The notes under the pieces: generated by a model
What the model was told of the DNA's origin: nothing
Databases searched by the model: none
Seen by the model: the letters and a program-made list of their open reading frames with translations, nothing else
Source: Thermoprotei archaeon
GTDB taxonomy: Archaea; Thermoproteota; Thermoprotei; QMSL01; B3-G16
NCBI GenBank assembly: GCA_003649665.1
Contig: QMSL01000091.1
Location: 1-5,657, forward strand
Direction of reading: 5' to 3'
Length of the DNA stretch: 5,657 nucleotides
In this document: one piece after another, positions 1-5,657 of the stretch
How positions within the stretch are numbered: position 1 is the stretch's first letter
Layout of the letters: each line of letters starts with the position of its first letter
Translations under genes and position numbers: made by a program

Positions 1-302
1 TACTTAAAATACTTGAGGAGAGGGATGAACCGGTTACAGTAAATGATATTATGAGAGAGCTTGGCCTCAAGCCTAGCTATCGTAAGTTAGTTTACGAAAG
101 CATATCCCACTTAGCGAAGAGTATAAGGAGGATGAGTAAGGGAAGAAAGGTACTGGTAATGAGATCTCCTTACTGTCTAAATTGTGGATATGTCTTTAAG
201 AATCTTAAGAGAGTAAGAAAGCCGAGTAAGTGCCCTAGGTGTAAGAGCGAACGGATAATGCCTCCAGCATTCTTGATAATGGAAATAAAGGACATAGCAT
301 GA
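1..302 (+). CDS. HTH/zinc-ribbon transcriptional regulator, 5'-truncated by the window edge
   Basis: The frame is open from the left edge (first complete codon at 3) to TGA at 300-302, so the ATG at 51 is an internal methionine and the true start lies outside. The residues before it (LKILEERDEPVTVNDI) read as the first helices of a winged-helix DNA-binding fold, continued by MRELGLK and YESISHLAKSIRR. Next comes a compact zinc ribbon with two CxxC knuckles, Cys42/Cys45 and Cys61/Cys64 counted from the ATG at 51, in the contexts YCLNCGYVF and KCPRCKSERI. This HTH-plus-Zn-ribbon order and the short conserved tail (MPPAFLIMEI) match the archaeal family of predicted regulators described as COG3357. 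It presumably binds DNA in the cytoplasm, but its targets are unknown. Probably only about ten N-terminal residues are missing. It lies 182 nt upstream of the methyltransferase gene on the same strand, and co-transcription is uncertain. Confidence 0.8.
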   Translation, partial: LKILEERDEPVTVNDIMRELGLKPSYRKLVYESISHLAKSIRRMSKGRKVLVMRSPYCLNCGYVFKNLKRVRKPSKCPRCKSERIMPPAFLIMEIKDIA

Positions 303-410
303 TAGATCGCTGAATTAATGTATGCATAGTAATAAAATGAACTAAAGATCCCAATATAGCTAGATGTTATAGAAGCGCATATGGGCATCATTTCATTCTT
401 AACTAAGTCA

Positions 411-428
411 TCGAAATAAAATTATAAT
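411..428 (+). promoter_or_regulatory. Candidate BRE/TATA promoter for the methyltransferase gene
   Basis: The stretch tcgaaataaaattataat combines a purine-rich BRE-like CGAAAT with an A/T run AAATTATAA. A TATA box near 418-427 would place transcription start around 447-452, about 35 nt before the ATG at 485. The rest of the 303-484 gap holds no ORF of note, no hairpin with a T-run and no tRNA-like fold. This is a consensus match by eye only, and AT-rich intergenic DNA gives such matches by chance. Confidence 0.4.
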
Positions 429-484
429 TTGACCTCGTCACACTATTGATTGATATAACGAACTAATGGAATTGTGAGATAACT

Positions 485-1816
485 ATGAGGTATAAGGAAA
501 TAGAGGCAATGTTAATAACGTTAAAGGAAGGTGAGGTCATAAAGCCTAGCCAAGTAATCAAGAGGGAGGTTTTTCGCAAGTACGGGATATTAGGTACGAG
601 CAAGGATAGATTCCTAACGGCAATATTCTATGGTATGATGAGAAAGCTAGGGTGTATTGATAAAGTCATAGAGGGAGTTTTGAAAAGGAGAGTAGATGAG
701 TTAAACCCATGGCTCAGAGCGGCCTTAAGGTTCTTTACATATCTTAAGGTGTTTACGTATTGTGATGAGAAGTCAATAGAGAACATAATTAAATATACCC
801 CTAAGTTCCTAAGGGAGGTTGCAGATGAACTAGATGCTCTTACCTTCAACAAATATTGTGAGATAATACTCAAGAGCAAGCCCTTAGAGCTTATAGAGAG
901 GTACGTCGACAAGGATGAGTATGAGTACAATATGCCAAAGTGGCTCATATCACGCATAAGGGAAATATTAGGAGGTGAAGCTGACAACTTACTGAGATCT
1001 CTTAATTCAAAACCCCTTATAAGCTTTAGAGTAAATACCTTAAAGGCTACAGTTGACGAAGTGGTTGAAGGTCTTAAGGAGGAAGGATATGAAGTACAAG
1101 TTGGTAAGTATGTGCCAGTTGTAGTTAAAGTCAAGCCTCCATTTCGTTTTGAAGAAAGTAAGCTATTCAAACAGGGGAAGATAGTTCCCCAAGACGAGGC
1201 ATGTGCGGCAGCAGCCCTAATACTTAATCCAGAGCCGGGAGAGGTCGTTGTTGACATGTGTGCCGCTCCTGGAGGGAAGACTACTCATATGGCTGAACTA
1301 ATGGAGAATGAGGGCATTATTTATGCATTTGATATACATGAGGATAGAATAAAGAGAATGAGATACCTCATAAGGAAGACAGGTGTAGAGAATGTTAGGA
1401 TATTTAAGTTGAGTTGTACGAAAGCTCCAAAGGTATTAGGTGAGGAAATAGCCGATAAGGTGTTATTAGACCCTCCGTGTTCGACAACTGGTTCGTTTGC
1501 TAAATATCCGGAAAGCAGATGGCGATTAAATGAAATAACGCTTAAGGAGATAGTTAGAAGGCAGAGAGAATTCCTTGAGACAGCAGTTCGCTTAGTAAAG
1601 CCTGGCGGCTGGATACTATACACTGTATGCAGCATACTTCCAGAAGAGGGAGAGAAACTCATTAAGTACATACTATTGCGTTACTCTAATATCTTAGACC
1701 TTGTTAAGATTAAGGGCTTTTTTGATGAGGGCTTTATGGAAGGTACGATTAGGGCATGGCCTCATAGGCATAATACTTCAGGTATGTTCTTCGCACTACT
1801 TGAGAAGTTAGATTAG
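485..1816 (+). CDS. NOL1/NOP2/Sun-family RNA cytosine-C5 methyltransferase with N-terminal NusB-like domain
   Basis: This 443-residue protein is predicted to transfer a methyl group from S-adenosylmethionine to C5 of cytosine in rRNA or tRNA. Residues about 1-150 resemble the NusB-like RNA-binding domain of RsmB/Sun proteins (SKDRFLTAIFYGMMRKLG). Residues about 165-240 are the linker and RNA-recognition segment (SFRVNTLK, VPQDEACAAAA). The Rossmann methyltransferase fold follows. The SAM-binding motif is DMCAAPGGKT (Asp257, CAAPGGK 259-265), motif IV is DPPCS (329-333) with the product-release Cys332, and motif VI is TVCS with the expected catalytic Cys382. Both family cysteines are therefore present and the enzyme should be active. 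Length fits RsmB-type members. ATG 485 is the first start after an in-frame TAA at 464-466 and follows a modest GTGAG (474-478). The exact RNA target cannot be read from sequence. Confidence 0.93.
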   Translation: MRYKEIEAMLITLKEGEVIKPSQVIKREVFRKYGILGTSKDRFLTAIFYGMMRKLGCIDKVIEGVLKRRVDELNPWLRAALRFFTYLKVFTYCDEKSIENIIKYTPKFLREVADELDALTFNKYCEIILKSKPLELIERYVDKDEYEYNMPKWLISRIREILGGEADNLLRSLNSKPLISFRVNTLKATVDEVVEGLKEEGYEVQVGKYVPVVVKVKPPFRFEESKLFKQGKIVPQDEACAAAALILNPEPGEVVVDMCAAPGGKTTHMAELMENEGIIYAFDIHEDRIKRMRYLIRKTGVENVRIFKLSCTKAPKVLGEEIADKVLLDPPCSTTGSFAKYPESRWRLNEITLKEIVRRQREFLETAVRLVKPGGWILYTVCSILPEEGEKLIKYILLRYSNILDLVKIKGFFDEGFMEGTIRAWPHRHNTSGMFFALLEKLD

Positions 1817-1831
1817 TCAAATGAAATTTGA
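1817..1831 (+). other. Perfect 6-bp hairpin immediately after the methyltransferase stop codon
   Basis: TCAAAT (1817-1822), loop GAA and ATTTGA (1826-1831) form a perfect inverted repeat that starts at the base after the TAG stop. It is A/T-rich and not followed by a T-run, so it is not a convincing terminator. It could be a weak 3'-end structure or a small operator, and its right arm overlaps a TATA-like GATATAAG (1830-1837). A 6-bp palindrome with a 3-nt loop can arise by chance. Confidence 0.3.
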
Positions 1832-1868
1832 TATAAGTCCATGAGTATATCTCTATATGTGAAGATTT

Positions 1869-1955
1869 ATGGCGATGCCAGTCATTGATTATGCTCCTCT
1901 AACGCTTTTATGGTCTTCGTACTTAATTACAAGAGGTGATGCATTATTTCGATAA
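1869..1955 (+). CDS. Doubtful 28-codon small ORF in the GH116 leader
   Basis: ATG 1869 to TAA 1953-1955 encodes 28 residues starting MAMPVIDYAPLTLLW. A GTGA (1859-1862) six bases upstream is a plausible weak ribosome site, and a BRE/TATA-like GAAATTTGATATAAG (1823-1837) lies at a suitable distance upstream. The stop codon falls inside the proposed start region of the GH116 gene, in a different frame, so it could act as a leader peptide coupled to GH116 translation. I recognise no homologue. An ORF this short is expected by chance, so treat it as a hypothesis. Confidence 0.15.
   Translation: MAMPVIDYAPLTLLWSSYLITRGDALFR
1905..1911 (+). promoter_or_regulatory. Weak TATA-like element upstream of the GH116 gene
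   Basis: CTTTTAT at 1905-1911 lies about 25 nt before AAGAGGTGAT, so a transcript from it would begin just at the Shine-Dalgarno. The upstream bases (cctctaacg) are a poor BRE. The GATATAAG further left (1830-1837) is the alternative and would give a leader of about 85 nt. Neither can be preferred from sequence alone. Confidence 0.2.
1933..1940 (+). promoter_or_regulatory. Strong Shine-Dalgarno that sets the GH116 start upstream of its first ATG
   Basis: GAGGTGAT is an uninterrupted 8-base match to the sequence complementary to the archaeal 16S rRNA 3' end (AGGAGGTGATC). It is far better than anything near the ATG at 2012, which has only an AGGA about 18 nt upstream. From its end there are 5 bases to ATT 1946 and 2 bases to ATT 1943, both in the GH116 frame. 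The ATG at 1939 overlaps the element and is in another frame (MHYFDK, then TAG). Confidence 0.65.
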
Positions 1956-4555
1956 GTAGGGGTGAAGAGGACTGGAGAGTTTATGAGGGAAGGAAGCTAA
2001 GATGTATAGCTATGCCCTTAGGAGGTATAGGCACGGGAACTATTTCGATATGTGGAGATGGAAGTCTTAGACAGTGGGAGGTACTCAATATTCCATGTCA
2101 TACAGCATACGTTCCTTATTCCTTCTTCGCGATATGGATTAAGGGAGTTGGCGCTAAGCTACTACAATCAAAGCCGTTTATGGATGAATTCAATCCAGGG
2201 GTTCTTACCAATGATCATTATGTACCTGAGGAGTTGAGGAGGTTAGTCGAGAGATTGCCAACAGTTGATAAAACTAAGTTTATAGGGGAATATCCAATTG
2301 CAACCGTTATCTATGAAGATAAGGAGATACCAGTTAAGATCACCTTAAGGGCATTTTCACCATTGATACCGCTTAATAGTAGGGACTCGGCCCTTCCGGT
2401 TATATTCTTCATATTCACTGTAAGGAATGAAACTCAGGAACATTATGAGGTTTCAATCATGGCGTCTCTTCAGAACTTCGTAGGATGGGATGGCATTTCT
2501 GAAATAAGAGGTGTGAGATTCAGACTATATGGTGGTAACTATAATGTGCTTCGTAAAAGAAAGGACCTTACAGCTATAGTCATGCGGAATTCACTCATTG
2601 AAAGTAAGTCTCCAAGATGGGGAGAGATAGCGTTAGCGCTCGTTGGCGAGGGCGAACATACATGGTTTCTCCAATGGAATAATCTTGATGAGTTATGGAA
2701 TGAGTTCTCAAGAGAAGGTAAACTTCCAAACGATAAAGTCTCTAAAGAGAGCCAGCCGGGTACTACCTGGTGTTCATCTATTGCTTGTAGGTTCACAATA
2801 AAACCTAATGAAGAACGAAGAATCACATTCATTTACGCTTGGTTCTTCCCAAATAGATACGTAAATTGGGAACAGGAGTATTCCCCTATCAAGGACGATA
2901 AAAGCCTGTTCTGGATAGGTAATATGTATGCTAAGTGGTTTAAGGGAGTGGAAGATATACTAAATTATGTCTACGAGAACCTTGACCGCTTAATAAATGA
3001 AACAATGCTATTTCATGATACATTTTATGATAGTACTCTTCCGTATGCATTACTTGACAGGGTTACTGCAAACATATCAATCATTAGGAGTCCTACATGC
3101 TTCTGGGCAGAGGATGGTAGGTTCTACGGCTTCGAGGGATGTCATGGAGTGAGCACAGGAGGCAAATACGGAGGCTGTTGTCCATTGAATTGTACCCACG
3201 TATGGAATTACGAGCAGACGCTATCGAGGCTCTTCCCTGACCTTGAGAGGACAATGAGAGAGGTGGAGTTATTTTATCAGCAACATCCAAACGGTTATAT
3301 ACCGCACAGAGTGGTATTACCATTATATTTACCAAGACCATGGGATAGGCCTATCGGGGGTCCGAAGAAGCCAGCAATTGATGGCATGTTAGGAACGATA
3401 CTCAAGACATATAGAGAATATTTATGGGGGGCAGGAAGAAAGTGGCTTAAAAGGCTCTGGCCACGTCTAAAACTACTTATGAATTATATTCTTAAGAACT
3501 ACATGGTTGACGAGAATGGGGTGATGTGGGGTGAACAGCCTAATACATTCGATATATCGGTTTATGGCGCTAATACGTTCATAGGATCACTGTATCTCGC
3601 CTCTTTGCTAGCTATGGCAAAGATGGCAAGAGAAGTAGGAGATGAAGAATATGCCAATAGGATAATCGAGCTCTTTAAGAAGGCAAGTAAGGCCTACGAT
3701 AGGTTGTGTTGGAATGGGGAGTATTATATCCAGGTGTGTAAGAATAGAAGTTTAAGATACCAATGGTATGAAGGGTGTCTAACCGAGCAATTGGTAGGAC
3801 AATGGTGGGCCCATATACTCGGACTAGGGTATGTACTGCCAAGAAACCATGTAAGAAGAGCATTAATGTCAATAATGAAGTATAATTGGAGAGAGAACTT
3901 CAGGAACTTTCCATATGAGAAGCGAAGAATATTTGCTCATGAAGAGCATCCAGGATTACTTAATTGTACTTGGCCGAAAGGAGGGCGTCCAAAGGATCCA
4001 ATACTTTACTGTGATGAAGTATGGACAGGCATAGAGTACGAAATAGCAAGTCTTCTACTATACGAGGGCATGTATGATCTAGCTATGAAAATAATCCGAG
4101 GCGTAAGGAAGAGGTATGATGGAGAGAGAATGAACCCTTGGAATGAGATAGAATGCGGAGATCACTATGTAAGGGCTATGAGTAGTTGGACCTTACTTGA
4201 GGCAGCCTTAGGGTATAGGTACTTTGCACCATCCGCTACCCTAGAATTTAGCCCTAATGTACCATTTAGATTGGTTAAGGGATTTTTCATAACACCAGAT
4301 GGATGGGGTACTTTGCTTAAGGAAGAGGACAAGGGTGTAGAGAGAGTTGAGATAGCGACCAAGTATGGAAGCGTGAAGGTAAGGGAGTTAAGACTAAGGG
4401 TTAAAGGAGTGGTTAAGGATGTTAAGGTCTTATTAAATGAAAAGACCGTGAAATCTGACGTAGTGCATCAAGATGAGAATAGGATAGTAATTAGGTTTAA
4501 GAATATTGTAAATATAGATAGGAACAGTACGTTAAGGATAGAGATATTCCATTAA
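1946..4555 (+). CDS. GH116 beta-glycosidase (GBA2/SSO1353-like), probable AUU start
   Basis: A retaining beta-glucosidase/beta-xylosidase-type glycoside hydrolase of family 116, related to human GBA2 and Sulfolobus SSO1353. Numbering is from ATG 2012 (847 residues; 869 from ATT 1946). The N-terminal beta-sandwich opens with MPLGGIGTGTIS and GSLRQWEV. The (alpha/alpha) catalytic domain has the likely nucleophile Glu375 (YGFEG), then CTHVWNYEQ (394-402), a substrate-binding His432 (YIPH), the likely acid/base Asp514 (NTFD), DEVW (668-671), and Glu712/Arg721 (NEIECGDHYVR) with the spacing of the family's binding pair. A beta-rich tail of about 90 residues follows. I see no signal peptide, so it is probably cytosolic. 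Coding similarity continues upstream of 2012 (WRVYEGRKLRCIA), but no ATG, GTG or TTG lies between the in-frame TGA (1937-1939) and 2012. The 1946 start rests on the Shine-Dalgarno, and 2012 is the conventional fallback. Substrate is not predictable. Confidence 0.92.
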   Translation: MSISRGEEDWRVYEGRKLRCIAMPLGGIGTGTISICGDGSLRQWEVLNIPCHTAYVPYSFFAIWIKGVGAKLLQSKPFMDEFNPGVLTNDHYVPEELRRLVERLPTVDKTKFIGEYPIATVIYEDKEIPVKITLRAFSPLIPLNSRDSALPVIFFIFTVRNETQEHYEVSIMASLQNFVGWDGISEIRGVRFRLYGGNYNVLRKRKDLTAIVMRNSLIESKSPRWGEIALALVGEGEHTWFLQWNNLDELWNEFSREGKLPNDKVSKESQPGTTWCSSIACRFTIKPNEERRITFIYAWFFPNRYVNWEQEYSPIKDDKSLFWIGNMYAKWFKGVEDILNYVYENLDRLINETMLFHDTFYDSTLPYALLDRVTANISIIRSPTCFWAEDGRFYGFEGCHGVSTGGKYGGCCPLNCTHVWNYEQTLSRLFPDLERTMREVELFYQQHPNGYIPHRVVLPLYLPRPWDRPIGGPKKPAIDGMLGTILKTYREYLWGAGRKWLKRLWPRLKLLMNYILKNYMVDENGVMWGEQPNTFDISVYGANTFIGSLYLASLLAMAKMAREVGDEEYANRIIELFKKASKAYDRLCWNGEYYIQVCKNRSLRYQWYEGCLTEQLVGQWWAHILGLGYVLPRNHVRRALMSIMKYNWRENFRNFPYEKRRIFAHEEHPGLLNCTWPKGGRPKDPILYCDEVWTGIEYEIASLLLYEGMYDLAMKIIRGVRKRYDGERMNPWNEIECGDHYVRAMSSWTLLEAALGYRYFAPSATLEFSPNVPFRLVKGFFITPDGWGTLLKEEDKGVERVEIATKYGSVKVRELRLRVKGVVKDVKVLLNEKTVKSDVVHQDENRIVIRFKNIVNIDRNSTLRIEIFH

Positions 4556-4628
4556 GATGTGACCCGGGTGGGACAGGGCCTTCATTGCAAGGGATGCCCC
4601 GCCTCAGGCCCTAGCCATTCCCGGGCCA
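4555..4628 (-). ncRNA. Box H/ACA pseudouridylation guide RNA candidate with kink-turn
   Basis: Read on the minus strand, this roughly 74-nt stretch folds as a complete archaeal H/ACA unit. The lower stem is GGCCCGGG (4627-4620) with CCCGGGTC (4568-4561), 8 bp with one G-U. The pocket has a 5' guide AATGGCTA (4619-4612) and a 3' guide TGTCCCA (4575-4569). The upper stem is GGGCC/GGCCC (4611-4607/4580-4576). Then UGA (4606-4604) faces AAUGA-A (4586-4581), giving a U-A pair, tandem G-A pairs and a three-base bulge: a kink-turn for L7Ae. It is capped by a 6-bp stem with loop CATC. The ACA box (4560-4558) directly follows the lower stem, 15 nt from the pocket top, as the family requires. The segment is about 71% G+C in AT-rich surroundings. 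One extra G (4603) is a small imperfection. The inferred target is UGGGACA-UN-UAGCCAUU, which I could not place in rRNA or tRNA. Confidence 0.75.
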
Positions 4629-4648
4629 TAGGATTATTGTATTTGCTA

Positions 4649-4663
4649 CCTTATTTTCTTATC
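4649..4663 (-). promoter_or_regulatory. Candidate BRE/TATA promoter for the H/ACA RNA
   Basis: On the minus strand this reads GATAAGAAAATAAGG, a purine-rich BRE-like AAGAAA next to AAAATAA. The centre of the A/T element (about 4655) lies some 25 nt before the predicted 5' end of the guide RNA (about 4628-4630), the normal archaeal spacing. Read on the plus strand the same bases are TTATTTTCTT, which could also serve as a U-rich end signal for the GH116 transcript. The region 4664-4796 beyond it contains no gene I can support. Confidence 0.4.
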
Positions 4664-4796
4664 GCTATAATACGGGAGGGAGGATGCATGTACTATAATG
4701 AGTGGGGGTTACTTCAAAACATAAATATAATACACTCTAGCCATTCTCTCTGAGTTCCCAAGATACGTTACAGTTACTTTCTTCCCATTAATCTAA

Positions 4797-5192
4797 CTAG
4801 CGTAACCACTTTTCTAATATCTTCTTTGCTTCCTCATACTTACCCTCACACATCAAGTATAGGGCCTTTGTAATGTCCATGTTCCAAGGATTGGCCTTAG
4901 CCATAACCCTAGAACTTATTGGAACGGTACCCCTTTTCGTATCCCACCAGCCAATTAGTATCGCAAGAGGGATGTACACTAGAAAGAACGCGAGAGCAAA
5001 TATCACTAGATTTGTGAAGATGTACTTCAGCAATGGTATGTATTGTATTAAGAGCCTATACTGAATCACGACAAAGTTCGCGAAACTTATGATGAATACC
5101 AAGTACATTGAATGGCCTCTCCTAAAGTACACAGACCACCTGAAAAGGGTGTCTTTAGGATTCCTTAGGTAACTGCTTATATTCTCCCTCAT
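4797..5192 (-). CDS. Small two-helix membrane protein paired with a GT2 glycosyltransferase
   Basis: A 131-residue protein with a soluble basic N-terminus (SYLRNPKDTLFRW, then YFRRG) and two hydrophobic segments, about residues 29-45 and 57-81. A short conserved-looking loop follows (GWWDTKRGTVP, about 81-91), then NPW at 101-103 and a C-terminal amphipathic helical stretch (about 105-131, rich in K and E). It looks like an archaeal family of small membrane proteins found near family 2 glycosyltransferases, but I know no biochemical function for it. It starts 6 nt after the glycosyltransferase stop codon, in the same frame. Its ribosome site (GGAG 5205-5202, AGGT 5200-5197) overlaps the end of that gene, so the two are very likely co-transcribed and translationally coupled. 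A plausible role is membrane anchoring or partnering of the transferase. That is inference. Confidence 0.75.
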   Translation of the reverse strand: MRENISSYLRNPKDTLFRWSVYFRRGHSMYLVFIISFANFVVIQYRLLIQYIPLLKYIFTNLVIFALAFFLVYIPLAILIGWWDTKRGTVPISSRVMAKANPWNMDITKALYLMCEGKYEEAKKILEKWLR

Positions 5193-5198
5193 GCTTAC

Positions 5199-5657
5199 CT
5201 ACTCCAAGAGGAAAAATACTCGATAAAGTACTTTAATCTTCCAGCGATCAAAAGCTCTACGAACTCCTTTCCTAAAGCCGAAACTCTTAATTGAAAGAGG
5301 GAGAGAGGGGACGATTGAGCCTAATGATCTAATGAGTCTATACATCGCATACTCGATATCCTTGGGCTCAACACCATACTTTTTAGCTAGGTACGCCATC
5401 CAGCGTATATCCTTCATAGGATATCCTATAAAGGGATTGTAATGAGTTATCCCAGCTTTTACTATTCCAACACGATATCCCCTTTCCTGGACATATTTTA
5501 GCACATACCAGTCCTCAAATATATGGAGTTCTGGCGGTATCATTATTCCCTTTATGGCAGCCCTTCGCAACATAGTATCGTGCATTCCCCCACGTCTATA
5601 GAATTCCTTAATTAGATATTGAATATAATCAACACCTAGCATCTTCAGATAATAGGA
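5199..5657 (-). CDS. Family 2 glycosyltransferase, C-terminal part (N-terminus beyond the window)
   Basis: The frame is open to the right edge: codons for SYYLK precede the ATG at 5642, so that ATG is internal and the gene is cut. The visible 152 codons are the second half of a GT-A-fold transferase. They contain a GGMHDTMLRRAAIKGI segment, then the acidic FEDW motif (Glu43-Asp44 counted from the ATG at 5642; 5516-5511) followed by VLKYVQERGYRVGI. This is the usual GT2 arrangement in which the ED acts near the acceptor site and is followed by a helix and the Gly-Tyr-Arg strand. The nucleotide-sugar-binding half with its DxD motif would lie outside. The C-terminus is basic (KSFGFRKGVRRAFDRWKIK) and has no long membrane helix, which fits association with the membrane through the neighbouring protein. 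Donor and acceptor are unknown. It leads a two-gene minus-strand unit. Confidence 0.8.
   Translation of the reverse strand, partial: SYYLKMLGVDYIQYLIKEFYRRGGMHDTMLRRAAIKGIMIPPELHIFEDWYVLKYVQERGYRVGIVKAGITHYNPFIGYPMKDIRWMAYLAKKYGVEPKDIEYAMYRLIRSLGSIVPSLPLSIKSFGFRKGVRRAFDRWKIKVLYRVFFLLE

Noticed and set aside
170..391. 73-codon minus-strand ORF
   Set aside because: It overlaps the zinc-ribbon gene antisense and continues into AT-rich intergenic sequence. No family is recognised.
303..484. Possible small RNA or hidden gene in the gap before the methyltransferase
   Set aside because: Plus-strand frames close within a few codons, G+C is low and no stable inverted repeat is seen. Only the candidate promoter is supportable.
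628..1257. 209-codon minus-strand ORF
   Set aside because: It lies entirely antisense to the methyltransferase gene, whose family motifs are unmistakable. Its Ser/Thr-rich composition is typical of a shadow frame.
4563..4625. The same GC-rich inverted repeat read on the plus strand as a GH116 terminator hairpin
   Set aside because: Archaeal termination relies on T-runs rather than GC hairpins, and the T-rich stretch begins about 25 nt later. The kink-turn and ACA box make sense only on the minus strand.
4555..4640. tRNA or C/D-box RNA as explanation for the GC-rich block
   Set aside because: There is no TTCRA-type T loop, no cloverleaf arm spacing, and no paired RUGAUGA/CUGA boxes at the ends.
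4559..4753. 64-codon plus-strand ORF with a GTG start right after the GH116 gene
   Set aside because: Its first third runs through the GC-rich H/ACA fold and its composition changes abruptly along its length. It has no ribosome site and no recognisable family. It is an accident of GC-rich RNA-gene sequence.
4675..4753. Purine-rich GGGAGGGAGG followed by ATG 4688 and a 21-codon ORF
   Set aside because: The ribosome site looks good, but no promoter fits. The 21-residue peptide resembles nothing I know and runs into a convergent gene.

Overview
The window looks like the chromosome of a hyperthermophilic archaeon, probably Thermoproteota (crenarchaeal or a close relative). The protein families are archaeal: an HTH/zinc-ribbon regulator, a NusB-domain Sun-type RNA methyltransferase and a GH116 glycosidase of the kind known from Sulfolobus. 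The coding DNA is A/T-rich with heavy use of AGG/AGA and ATA codons, and the clearest Shine-Dalgarno sequence is the archaeal GAGGTGAT type. One short, very GC-rich stretch stands out, which in AT-rich hyperthermophiles is a classic mark of a structured RNA. Species cannot be fixed from this much sequence.

Layout. Positions 1-302 (+): the 3' part of a small winged-helix plus zinc-ribbon regulator. Positions 303-484: intergenic, with a candidate BRE/TATA at its right side. Positions 485-1816 (+): a NOL1/NOP2/Sun-family RNA m5C methyltransferase with an N-terminal NusB-like domain. Positions 1817-1945: a leader region with a small hairpin, weak promoter candidates, a 28-codon small ORF and a strong Shine-Dalgarno. 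Positions 1946-4555 (+): a GH116 beta-glycosidase related to human GBA2. It has no ATG/GTG/TTG at its expected N-terminus, and the Shine-Dalgarno points to an AUU start. Positions 4555-4628 (-): a box H/ACA guide RNA candidate with lower stem, pseudouridylation pocket, upper stem, kink-turn and ACA box, preceded by a plausible minus-strand promoter. Positions 4629-4796 hold no convincing gene. Positions 4797-5192 (-): a small two-helix membrane protein. Positions 5199-5657 (-): the C-terminal half of a family 2 glycosyltransferase, running off the window.

How they relate. The two minus-strand protein genes form a tight pair (6 nt apart, same reading frame) and probably act together at the membrane in glycan or glycolipid synthesis. 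The GH116 enzyme is a separate plus-strand unit that converges on them. The methyltransferase and the H/ACA RNA are both RNA-modification components (m5C and pseudouridine), but they are on opposite strands and not co-transcribed. The H/ACA gene fills the gap between the convergent units, and its 3' end abuts the GH116 stop codon. It is the feature most likely to be missing from a standard annotation.
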